A DNA stretch of 64,000 bases from Yponomeuta sedellus (lineage: Eukaryota > Arthropoda > Insecta > Lepidoptera > Yponomeutidae), in assembly GCA_934045075.1 (NCBI GenBank), contig OW203747.1, positions 12,057,894 to 12,121,893 of the forward strand, read 5' to 3'. A program made the position numbers and the translations under genes. Below are positions 10,815 to 19,602 of the stretch, piece by piece (the first letter of the stretch is position 1; each line of letters starts with the position of its first letter). The notes beneath the pieces were generated by a model. It did not search any database, was not told where the DNA came from, and saw only the letters and a program-made list of their open reading frames with translations.

Positions 10815-11035
10815 TACATACTAGTTGTGCCCCGCGGTGTTTCCCGCGCTTTATCGATTTTCCCACGGGAATAAGATATTTTCCCGCAGTAAAACGTACC
10901 TATGTGTTAATCCAGGGTGGCAGCTAACTCCATACCAAATTTTCTTAATGTAATGAAATCGCTCCAGCCGTTTAGACGTGAAGAAGTAACAAACATACAG
11001 ACTCACAAACTCCGCCTTTTTAACATTAGTGTGAT
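10815..11035 (-). mobile_element. Helitron-like element HL1, fragment
   Basis: Reads actagttgtgccccgcggtg at one end and carries the conserved 'ggagcgatttcat' and 'cttcacgtctaa' blocks (as their complement) found at 12160 and 18870. The CTAG-type terminus beside a GC-rich hairpin is typical of lepidopteran non-autonomous Helitrons. No Rep/helicase gene is present. Confidence 0.5.
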
Positions 11036-11052
11036 GTGATTTATAAGTTACA

Positions 11053-11562
11053 TTATACCCTATTTATTGAAGCTTGAGACAAAAGGTAAACAAACAATAG
11101 AAAGGGTAATTTATTATGCCACGTTTGTTATTAATCAGAAATAAAATAAAATAAATCGAAATTGATTGTTAAAAGTATCGTAAAAATATATACCTAATAT
11201 GTTTGAAAAAAATAAATATTCAATTTAGTTTTCATATTTTGGTAAATAATGCATTTTATATAAATTTTATTTTAGTACATAAATTTTTAATAGAATTGTG
11301 GCACTATAAATAACCCAAAAAGTCAGCGCTTCACAAATTTTAAACGTATTATAAGTTATATAATATTATAACACTCATTAAAGATGTAATGTAATGCAAA
11401 CTTTCTAATTTGAAAGATGCTATTTTATTTTCGTTCGGGTTATAACCGCCATTTTCATTCTCCCAACTTGTTGACGCGAGCGTGCTGTTTCTTCCGATAA
11501 AAGTTTGAGAATCACTATTTCTGTGTTTACCTTTTGTCTCAAGCTTCAATAAATAGAGTATA
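11053..11562. mobile_element. MITE of ~510 bp with ~38-bp inverted ends
   Basis: tatttattgaagcttgagac near 11060 is mirrored by gtctcaagcttcaataaata near 11536-11555, and the arms extend into aaaaggtaaac/gtttacctttt. The interior is AT-rich with no real coding frame. Confidence 0.7.
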
Positions 11563-11837
11563 GGTATTATCTTCTTGTTTGGTACCTTTACTCGCGTATA
11601 CACGTGCGCCATCTACTGGACATAGTTGGAAACTACTACAACCGATACTATACTAGCCACACGAAAGGCACATGAGGCGGGGTCGTCGAAAAGACGCGAA
11701 TGTGGTATAGAATTCGCGCCCTCACCCCTCTACTCCGTGGGCCTCGTCCCAAGTCTCCAATACATTTTGTATGAAAGAGAATTTATTTATTGTTCTGTGA
11801 GTCACAAGACATAAAGAGACACATTCCTGCATCGTAG

Positions 11838-12135
11838 GAACGTTAGGCCATACTCCACTACGGGGGCCAAGTCCAAGTTAGTGAAGGATTGTAAGTTAGT
11901 GGAGGGCCTTACTGTCAGAAGTTATCAAACCGCCCATATAGCCTCTGGCATGACTTAACGACTACCATTACACAACAGCCGGCACCTGCAAAGCGCGGAA
12001 GCGCTCGGAAAAAATGCCTCTAGCGGTAGTCACGGGATGGTCTTCCATCCAGCACCTAACCGCGCCTGTTGTTGCTTAACCCAATTAATTGATTCCAATC
12101 ACTCGGTTCCACTAGGGTACGAGCGCTTCAATAGT
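11838..12135 (+). repeat. RB repeat, lacking the first ~70 bp
   Basis: Begins in the ggaacgttaggccatactcc region and runs to the 3' motif ggttccactagggtacgagc. Several small differences from consensus. Confidence 0.75.
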
Positions 12136-12159
12136 ATCACATCACCACATCAGATCACA

Positions 12160-12545
12160 CTATATTTTTTTATATTATAAAGGCGAAAGTTTGTGATAGT
12201 GTATGTTTGTTACGTCTTCACGTCTAAACGGCTAAAGCGATTATACAATTTTTATTTTTAATGCACTAACCCGTGCTAAGGACAATTTTAAAAACTATTT
12301 AGAGGCTAAAAATTCCACCAATGCCGGGATTCGAATCCGCAACCTCTGGCTATCCGTGCCAGCGCTCTTTCCAACTGCGCTAATGGACGACTCACGATTT
12401 TTATAAATTTAATATGGAGTTACCTGACACCCTCTATTAACACATAGGCTACGTTTTACTGCGAGAAAATATATTTTAATATTAATGCATGATTTATTTT
12501 CCCTAATAAATCGCGGGTAACACCGCGGCGCACAGCGAGTTGTCA
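12160..12545 (+). mobile_element. Helitron-like HL1, interrupted by RA
   Basis: tattataaaggcgaaagttt to gctaaagcgatt (12163-12242) and gatttttataaatttaatat onward (12396-12545) are the two halves of one HL1 copy. They can be rejoined by comparison with the uninterrupted copy at 18870. The 3' part has the 'cacataggctacgttttac' block and ends at a GC-rich segment. Confidence 0.6.
12243..12394 (-). mobile_element. RA retroposon, non-inverted, E2 end, nested in HL1
   Basis: Sense strand is minus: it begins just before the A box (gtgagtcgtccattagcgca) and ends at the E2 tail (gcattaaaaataaaaattgt). The sequence cgatt is repeated at 12238-12242 and 12395-12399. Comparison with the empty HL1 copy at 18870 confirms the insertion boundaries. 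Confidence 0.75.
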
Positions 12546-12549
12546 ATGA

Positions 12550-12650
12550 ATGATTAGATTAGATTAAAAAATTCTTTATTGCACAACAAGCATATTTGTA
12601 CAAATGTGAGCTTAATACTAATGAGTATTTTCTTCCAGCCAACCTTGGGT
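12550..12650 (-). repeat. LINE-Z 3' tail fragment
   Basis: Contains a (GATTA)n-like start, ttctttattgcaca and ttcttccagccaacctt, as in the other LINE-Z tails on the - strand. 5'-truncated. Confidence 0.5.
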
Positions 12651-12789
12651 TATGTGGATAGTAGTGCGGTTAGTGCCCGGAGAGTCATTATGAATAATTA
12701 CTTAGACCATAAATGATAAAATCGCATAGTGTAAGTTACAACATACTTATCAATGTACCGAATGGATAACATAAATACTTAGAATACAC

Positions 12790-13650
12790 ACTATCTATAT
12801 AAATAAAAGTCAAAGTCCTGACTGACTGACTCTCTCATCAACGCCCAGCCCAAGCCGTTGGACCTAGGAAGCTGAAATTTTGCACAGTGTCTAGGTATAT
12901 ATAATGTATGCAAGGAATTAGACCCGATTTTTTGATATTCGACCCCTAAGGGGGCGAAAGGGATGCCAAAATTTGTATGGGATATATAAAGAATGTCTAA
13001 AAACCTATTTAGAGGCTAAAAAATTTCACCCATATAAAGAGTGTTGTCTAATTTTCTTGAAACTTAAAATTCTTGAACACGTGTTTCGTCGTTTTTTCTA
13101 AATTTAACCCTTAAGTGCATTGAAGTGCGATCAACGCTAGCTAGTGGTACCACAGGATTACTGTAGATGGCGCTAAACGATAAACCAAGTGCGTGTTGGG
13201 CACAGAGTACATGTGTTGGGCCTGCGCATTGTAGAAATGCGTAGCAGGAGGGGTTTTTTAAAATAAATAAGAATAAGAATAGTTTTACTAGCTTTTGCCA
13301 GCGACTCCATCCGCGTGGAAAAGATTAAGGGAACAAAATTTTTCAACCCCGTTCACTCCCTTAAGGGTTAAATTTAGAAAAACGACCAAACAATCAATTA
13401 TGTTGAAGAGTATTTGTTATAAGTTTCAAGAAAATTAGACAACATTCTTTATACGTCCCATACAAATTTTGGCAACACTTTTCGCCCCATTAGGGATAGA
13501 ATTTCATAAAATTTGGTCTTATTCCTTGCCCACATTATTTAATAGACCCTCTGTGCAAACTTTCAGCTTCCTAGGTCCAACGGCTTGGGCTGGGCGTTGA
13601 TGAGTGAGTCAGTCAGTCAGGACTTTGAATTTTATTTATATAGATAGATT
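12790..13650. mobile_element. Two inverted Helitron-like ends (HL3) forming an 860-bp foldback
   Basis: tatataaataaaagtcaaag plus gactgactgactc at 12797 is mirrored by gagtcagtcagtcaggactt near 13606. Shared inner blocks include cagcccaagccgttggacct and its complement at about 13570-13592. The two halves are imperfect, so they may be two copies that landed in opposite directions. No coding capacity. Confidence 0.55.
12997..13031 (-). mobile_element. Minimal RA insertion (35 bp) with 13-bp TSD
   Basis: Only the E1 terminus is present (ctaaaaacctatttagaggc through ttcaccc). It is flanked by atataaagaatgt at 12984-12996 and atataaagagtgt at 13032-13044. Extreme truncation with an intact target duplication is what target-primed reverse transcription starting at E1 would give. 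Confidence 0.75.
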
Positions 13651-13705
13651 AATAAAATAGCAACACAGTATTATGCGTTTTAACTGTGGTGTCCACATAA
13701 GAAGA

Positions 13706-13758
13706 CTAACGGCCGCCACTATATAGATACACAAAGCCCGTATAGTGGCGGCCGTTAG
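13706..13758. repeat. GC-rich perfect hairpin, 18-bp arms
   Basis: ctaacggccgccactata at 13706-13723 is exactly complementary to 13741-13758, with a 17-nt loop. Surrounding DNA is AT-rich. Function unknown. Confidence 0.7.
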
Positions 13759-13822
13759 AAGATTTTTAGAAAAACTGATTTCTTAGTATTTATCAAATAA
13801 CTAACTAAATAATGAATATTCA

Positions 13823-14030
13823 TGGACATATTACACAGATCTCGTTAGCCCTATACTAAGTTCAACTAAATGACGATAGATTTGATAGAATAAATACATA
13901 GATAACATCCAAGGCCCGAGACGAATAGAAAAGTTCGTTTCCTAGTTTGACCCGGCCGGGATTTGAACCCGTGACCTTCAGTTTTACAGTCAGCGCACCA
14001 AACCGCTCTGCCACCGAGGCCGTCATAAAC
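13823..14030 (-). repeat. RC SINE, tRNA-derived
   Basis: Full head on the - strand: gacggcctcggtggcagagc (A box) and gggttcaaatccc (B box), then the RC body including the cctatactaagttcaac block. Closest in layout to the copy at 48470. Confidence 0.75.
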
Positions 14031-14269
14031 AATCGCTTATCCTGCCTGGGTAGTACAGTCCACAGCACATCAACCTTAACAGTGGGGTACTCTACTCAGT
14101 TACGTTAAGGCCGAGTTGTCAACGAGAATGTGAAGGTTGACCTGCTGTCGACTGAACGAGGCCAGAGTCACGCGTTTTACAGCGCTAAACTGTCAAAATT
14201 TGACAATTAATGCAATGGAAAGTCGCGATATTTGACATTTAAAAAGCGCGCGCGAATTTCCAGTACGAT

Positions 14270-14340
14270 ATCAACCCTTGGTATGTCCCCACCGCTGGGG
14301 CACAGGTCTCTTCCTTCATTGCTGGAAGGTTAGTGCAACA
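14270..14340 (+). repeat. RB 5' fragment
   Basis: Starts tatcaacccttggtatgtcc and breaks off after gctggaaggttag. Confidence 0.6.
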
Positions 14341-14374
14341 AAAAGAATAGTTAGTTAGTTAGACCGGAGATCTC

Positions 14375-14525
14375 CGCACTTAGCCCCATAGTTGGGCCAT
14401 TGTACGTAGCAAGCGCTGAGGTACGTAACACTTCAGACACTAGGGTTTCCTTACAATGTTTTCCTTCACAGTCGGCGAGTGGTATTGCTACTATAATTTC
14501 ACAAATGTACATAACTTAGAAAACA
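14375..14525 (-). repeat. RE repeat, - strand
   Basis: Complement of the RE core: ccttacaatgttttccttca, then gcgagtggtattgctac. Diverged. Confidence 0.5.
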
Positions 14526-14547
14526 AAGTCATTGTTTACATGCCGGG

Positions 14548-14902
14548 GCGCTCGTGGCCTAGGCGAACCGAGTGATTGGAATCAATCACGTGGTTAAGCA
14601 ACACAGGCACGGTAAGGTACGGGATGGGTGAGCATCCCGTGTCTACCGCTAGTGGCGTTTTTCCGAGCGCTTCCGTGCTTCGCAAGGCACGCTAAGCCGT
14701 TGGTGCCGGCTGTCATATAATGGCAGTCGTTAAGCCATGTCAGAGGCCTTATGGGCGGCTTGGTAACTTCTGACATTAAGGCCCGCCACTGTCTTACAAT
14801 CCTCCACCAACCCGGACTTGGCCCCCGTGGTGGAGTATGGCCTAACCTTCCTGCGATGTGTCCCGTGTCCCAGCAGTGGGGACATATAAGGGTTGATAAC
14901 GA
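14548..14902 (-). repeat. RB repeat, nearly full length
   Basis: Runs from cgctcgtggcctaggcgaac to the complement of the 5' start (catataagggttgataacg). This is one of the most complete RB copies. Confidence 0.8.
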
Positions 14903-15025
14903 GGGGCACGTGTCTCCTCCCTGAGGAAGGTATAGGGCATACTCCACCACAGGGGCCAAGTCCGGGTTGGTGAAATATTGTAAGACGTGGGGGCCCTTAC
15001 TGTTAAGGCATAAGGCCTCTGACAT
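14903..15025 (+). repeat. RB repeat fragment, head to head with the previous copy
   Basis: Starts aggggcacgtgtctcctcc and stops after tggcttaacgac. It lies directly against the inverted RB copy, giving a partial palindrome. Confidence 0.6.
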
Positions 15026-15029
15026 GGCT

Positions 15030-15390
15030 TAACGACGAAATTAAATACTCCTCTTTATATTGAAGTTATATAAGTCTATTACCTAACAAGTGCTTAGGTC
15101 ATACATAAGTCACGACTCACGGAGATATAAATAGGTTATTTATATGTTTATCAAAAGTTAACGATTTGATCACAATTCCTGACAGTTTCATATCAGCAGT
15201 GAAACGGAGAGCATCAGTAATTAGTAAGTACCTATTTCACTCGATAGATAAATTTAATTACTTTCTTAACTCGACATTTAATTCGCTTCTAGAATATTCT
15301 TGGGATTCTGCACTCGAATCCCAATAATGTTTCAGACATCGACGTCTCTTCTTCGGTCCATCAGAATGTCTTTCTGTCCATTAGTATCAC
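15030..15390. other. Intergenic, nothing recognised
   Basis: No gene, tRNA or shared repeat seen. Confidence 0.4.
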
Positions 15391-15391
15391 T

Positions 15392-15519
15392 CGGTTTCTC
15401 GAAAGCTGACACTTTGTTAATCTATTGTTAACATCTGTCAGTTGCTTTTTTCGTGTGCACTTTTGCTAACTGACAGCTGCTAACAATAGATTAACAGACT
15501 GTCAGCCTTCGAGAAACCG
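15392..15519. mobile_element. MITE with ~50-bp inverted ends
   Basis: cggtttctcgaaagctgaca is mirrored by gactgtcagccttcgagaaa just before ccg at 15519. Inner blocks ttaatctattgttaac/ctaacaatagattaa also pair. A diverged relative lies at about 29100-29185. Confidence 0.65.
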
Positions 15520-15529
15520 GGGGTATTTA

Positions 15530-15755
15530 TATCTGTCTTATAAATAACATTTACACACAGGCACATACATTGCTTCTGGCCCCACACTAGGGTACCCTGT
15601 GTTGTGGGAACCAGAAACAGCGACATCACAAACATGTAAACATTCAAGACCTGGGGATTTATTATTTTGTACCAGCCGGGGTTCGAACCCGGGACCTCTT
15701 GCATGGTAGGCAGATGCACTACCGCTGTGCCACAGAGGTCGTCGAAGAGCATTAA
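15530..15755 (-). repeat. RD SINE, tRNA-derived, full head
   Basis: On the - strand: gacctctgtggcacagcggt (A-box region), then cctaccatgcaagaggtccc and gggttcgaacccc (B box), then the body with gtgatgtcgctgtttctggt and gccagaagcaatgtatgtgc. The head resembles a glycine-type tRNA. Confidence 0.75.
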
Positions 15756-15869
15756 TGGCTGAAATAAGTCCTCGTGAACTGATTTTTTTTTACAAGACAT
15801 GTGATACAGTCGTTAAGCTATGTCAGAGGCCTTAGGGCTTGGCCCCATCACCACGGGTACGCCACCGCC

Positions 15870-15960
15870 GCCGTAAAACGGCGCGGCACCGTCGCACGGC
15901 GCCGTGCCGTAGTACGGCGCCGTGTGACGGTGCACCGCGCGGCGCGCTTGGGCCGCTTGG
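15870..15960. repeat. Very GC-rich imperfect hairpin
   Basis: ggcgcggcaccgtcgcacgg followed by cgcc pairs imperfectly with ggcgccgtgtgacggtgcac followed by cgcgcc across a 12-nt centre. The segment is almost pure G+C in an AT-rich region. The short frames over it on both strands are a result of this composition. Confidence 0.6.
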
Positions 15961-16024
15961 CTCGCATTCGATTCGCAGTCCGTGTGTAGGTACGTGCAAA
16001 AACTGGCTGACAATATCGATATAG

Positions 16025-16620
16025 ACTTTTTTATTTCGTTAGTAGAGGCACGTCCCGTGCTCTGGGACAAAACAAGTGACAATTTTAAGGACAAACATCT
16101 AAAAACAGAAGGGTGGTAAGATGTTTGCCGGAACAATTTTGAATCATTTGATGACAAAGACAATAGAAAAAAAACAAAACTAGGTGAGTAGGTACTAACC
16201 ATTTATTTATCTTTAATAATTTCTTGACAACCGTAGGTATGTACGTACCGTGGTTTCATCCAGCTATCGGTTTCTTTTTTTTGCTAAATAGCCCTTTCGC
16301 TGTTAAAATAAGATCTATAGAATTGGTCAGGTTGATGAGACCACTATATTTACTAACTAAGGGCTCTTACTAACTAAACTCGGTCGGTCGATGACGCGAA
16401 ACAAAGAGAACCATGTCGTACTATAGTCGTCTTTACTTGTTGGTATTTTATTATTGACGTCGTCGCTTACACACAGGAACCCAGATTTGGTAAAAGAAGC
16501 CACGTAAGAATATTTCATTACAATAAGGTTTCATTTCAATTCATCTCATTAAATTTCTCTTTCATTTCATATCAATAAAAAAAACTACTGTAGACTTGGC
16601 TGTATGGGCATAGTCCCATA
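16025..16620. other. Intergenic, nothing recognised
   Basis: No gene or repeat seen up to the next RA copy. Confidence 0.4.
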
Positions 16621-16635
16621 AATAATTAAAAACAA

Positions 16636-16851
16636 TTACACTATTTTTATTTTTAATGCACTAACCCGTGCTAAGGAACAAATTTAAAAACCTATTTAGA
16701 GGCTAAAAATTTCACCCATGCCGGGATTCGAACCCGCAACCTCTGGCTATCCGTACCAGATCTGGTACGTACCGTATCTGGTACGGATAGCCAGAGGTTG
16801 CGGGTTCGAATCCCGGCATGGGTGAAATTTTTAGCCTCTAAATAGGTTTTT
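16636..16851 (-). mobile_element. RA foldback, long palindrome with 12-bp TSD
   Basis: Direct repeats aattaaaaacaa at 16624-16635 and 16852-16863. Inside, the E2 side (cactatttttatttttaatg) and an antisense half run to ctggctatccgtaccagatc; after a short centre an inverted sense half returns to the E1 end. The arms are about 85 bp and nearly perfect, so the transcript could fold into a very long hairpin with B boxes on both strands. Confidence 0.85.
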
Positions 16852-16869
16852 AATTAAAAACAAATCTTA

Positions 16870-17394
16870 AAAAATAAGGGAAAACACGTAAAAGGAGAAG
16901 TGTGCTTTTTACAGTTTTTTGTTAAGTTTTTGCATTAACAGATGCAAGTATCAAACGTGGTAATACTACGAGTACACTAAGGTTAACTCCTAGTTGAACA
17001 GCCATTTTACAATTCTATTTGATTATTTTTATTCACAACGGATTAACAGCAATATGGTCTCCGCAGATCACAGATAGAATTATTTATTGTCATGAAATTG
17101 TATAAAAAATATAATACACCAAGCGGCCTTATTACTAAAAAGCAATTTCTTTCAGGCAACATCACCATCATCATCATTATTGTATCAGTACACTTACAAG
17201 TAACGGTGACTCGAGATTGTTTTTGGTCTAATGGACTGTTGTAACAAATTTTCTATTTTGAAATTTATGTTCGATTCCGTTATGATTTTATTATTAAGTA
17301 TTGTGTTGTTAAATAAATATCTCATTTATCTATTCAATATAGAGGGACAATACATTTTGGTAATCTATTATAGATCATGTATGTAAGTTAAATA
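16870..17394. other. Intergenic, nothing recognised
   Basis: AT-rich, no open frame of note. Confidence 0.4.
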
Positions 17395-18135
17395 ACTTAC
17401 TTATTTACATACATACATAACCTCACGCCTGTATCCTAGAGGGGTAGGCAGAGACCAGGGACTGCCACTTGCCACGATCCTGACAGATCACCTTCGCTTC
17501 ATCAACGTTCATATGTCGTTGCATGCACGCACGGCGGTTCCAGGTACTTTATATCTTCCCCTTTGCTAATACATACCCTATTTCGCAATATATATTTGTT
17601 TCGTTAATCTTTCTTCCTTCATCCTCTCCACATGTCCAAAAAAACTCAACATTCCTTTCTCAGTTCTAGTCACTACATCCTCTATCAGTCCACAACGTTC
17701 TCTAATCAGACAATTGCGTATCCTGTCATTCAAAGTAACACTACACATACTTCTCAAGGACCTCATTTCTACTGCATTAATTCTACTTGCTTTCTTCTTT
17801 TGCCACACCCACGTCTCGCTACCATACATAAGTGTTGGGACCAGCACACCATTATGAACAATCTAGCTCTTTTGGAGATGTTTCAGCTGCACACAATGGA
17901 GTGCAAGGCACCGTTTACACAATTTCCCGCTTTTACTCTTCTTTCTATATCACCTTCACACTTTCCATCCCTCGTAAACAGGCTGCCCAAATAGACAAAT
18001 TCTTGTACTTGTTCCACTCTTTCGCCTCTAATCGTTATCTTGCACTCAGACATTTCACCATCTTTTTCAAAGACCAGTACTTTCGTCTTACTCACATTAA
18101 TGTTCATTCCTTTCCTTTTAAATGCCTTATCCATT
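17395..18135 (-). mobile_element. LINE-R 3' fragment (RTE-like), (CATA)n tail
   Basis: Two - strand frames carry reverse transcriptase C-terminal sequence: 18134-17883 with KTKVLVFEKDGE, EQVQEFVYLGSLFT and GDIERRVKAGNCVNG, then 17847-17578 with LMYGSETWVWQKK, INAVEMRSLRSMC and GHVERMKEERLTKQIY. These blocks are typical of the RTE clade. A frameshift lies between them and a deletion removes part of the tail. The 3' end is cctctaggatacaggcgtga on the - strand, followed by a short TATG run (17403-17420). 5'-truncated, not functional. Confidence 0.75.
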
Positions 18136-18224
18136 TATTACTTTATTCATTTATTTATTCACTTATTTACCCATTTATTCCTAATACCACTGAATTTATT
18201 ATTTTCTCTGTACATCTACTTCCT

Positions 18225-18357
18225 TCTCCGATGTAAAGGTTATCTAGAAAAGACCACTTTTACTGATAACCCCTCCGTCTGTACTTTAAGATTAAGAATT
18301 ATATCTGTGTAATTTCCTCCTGCTTGTGCAATGAAGTGTTCTCTATCTATCTATTAA
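18225..18357 (+). repeat. LINE-Z 3' tail, (TATC)n end
   Basis: Matches the family block ggttatctagaaaagacca, then gtgcaatgaagtgttctcta and a TCTA run. 5'-truncated LINE end without coding sequence. Confidence 0.6.
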
Positions 18358-18364
18358 CGTTCGT

Positions 18365-18745
18365 TATCGTTAACAACCCTTGTATGTCCCCACTGCTGGG
18401 GCACGTGTCGCTTCCTGCATCGCAGGAAGGTTAGGCCGTACTCCACCACGGAGGCCAAGTCCGGGTTGGTGGAGGATTGTAAGACAGTGGCGGGCCTTTC
18501 TGTCAGAAGTTATCTAGACGCTCATAAGGCTTCTGACATGGCTTAACGACTGCCATTACATGACAGCTGGCACCAACGGCTTAACGTGCCTCGCGAAGGA
18601 CGGAAACGCTCGGAAAAATGACACTAGCGGTAGTCACGGGACGGTCACCCATCCTGCACCTGACCGCGCCTGTTGTTGCTTAACTCAAGTGATTGATTCC
18701 AATCACTTCGTTCGCTTAGGCCACGATCGCTTCGAATCTATCAAC
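18365..18745 (+). repeat. RB repeat, full length
   Basis: Runs from acaacccttgtatgtcccca to cgcttaggccacgatcgctt. It is a good reference copy of about 375 bp, with the internal palindrome tgattgattccaatcac near the 3' end. Confidence 0.8.
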
Positions 18746-18869
18746 ACTGTAAGTAATTTCGGAAGAGAAAGATTATCAAGCTGCTAAAGGTCTGGTATTT
18801 TTAATCACTCTCTGATATTACTATGCTTTTTCTAATTAAAAGCATGGGACCAATGAAATGTAGTCATCG

Positions 18870-19075
18870 CTTCACACTAATATTATAAAGGCGAAACTTT
18901 GTGAGTGTGTACGTTTGTTACTTCTTCACGTCTAAGCGGCTGGAGCGATTTTAATAAAATTTGGTATGGAGTTGGCTGATACCCTGGATTAACACATAGG
19001 CTCCGTTTTACTGCGAGAAAAGATCTTATTCCCATGGGTAAATCGATAAACCGCGGGGCCCAGCTAGTCTGTACT
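18870..19075 (+). mobile_element. Helitron-like HL1, uninterrupted
   Basis: From cacactaatattataaagg to gcggggcccagctagtct. The CTAG end follows a GC-rich block. It serves as the empty-site reference for the RA insertion at 12243. Confidence 0.55.
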
Positions 19076-19159
19076 ACGAGTATAAGGTGAAGATATATAC
19101 TTACTAGCTGATGCCTGCGATTTCGTCTAAGCAGGATTATCACTTATTATACTAATAAG

Positions 19160-19568
19160 TGAGGGAGATTTTGAGGCCAGCGCTGATCCTGCAAACTTAG
19201 TTGTGCAACTCAGAAAAAAACTGGAAAATATTAAACAAACCAATATAATATTGTGTTTCCCTGCCTTTAGACTTCGCAATGACACAAGACTGTACAATGG
19301 ACGAGTTGAACTCTTCAACAATCTTCTGTATATAGATGTAAATACTTACGAATACGCCTACACATTCGATTCAAACTATGACCTATCATATGACATGTTT
19401 TCACACAGAGGACTGGTGAACAAGAGAGGAATGCAAACATTTTTTACAGGTTTAGCACAATATATTAAATACTTACAAAAGGAAAAAGTGGAGCAAATAA
19501 GTCAGCAAAAAAAGGCTGGAGCCGCGCAAGAAACATCTAAAGGAAACTCGGTGTTTTTTCGAGGCTAA
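19160..19568 (+). pseudogene. LINE-J ORF1, C-terminal part (SGNH-hydrolase-like)
   Basis: The frame is open from about 19145 without a start codon, so the N-terminus is missing. Recognisable pieces are PANLVVQLRKKLENIKQTNI, then ILCFPAFRLRNDTRLYN and DLSYDMFSHRGLVNKRG. The last one carries the D-x-x-x-H arrangement expected at the end of SGNH hydrolase domains found in CR1-type ORF1 proteins. It ends at TAA 19566-19568. The ORF2 frame is already open across this stop, in another frame. Confidence 0.6.
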
Positions 19569-19602
19569 ACATCTATATATACTTCACCAAAATATCGCGG
19601 GA

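Noticed and set aside
15801..16202. Arginine-rich + frames and an opposing 129-codon - frame
   Set aside because: They come from the GC-rich hairpin and have no domain.
18560..18787. Frames reading TAGTNGLTCLAK and similar
   Set aside because: They translate RB repeats and recur at every RB copy, for example at 46602-46880 and 51469-51735.
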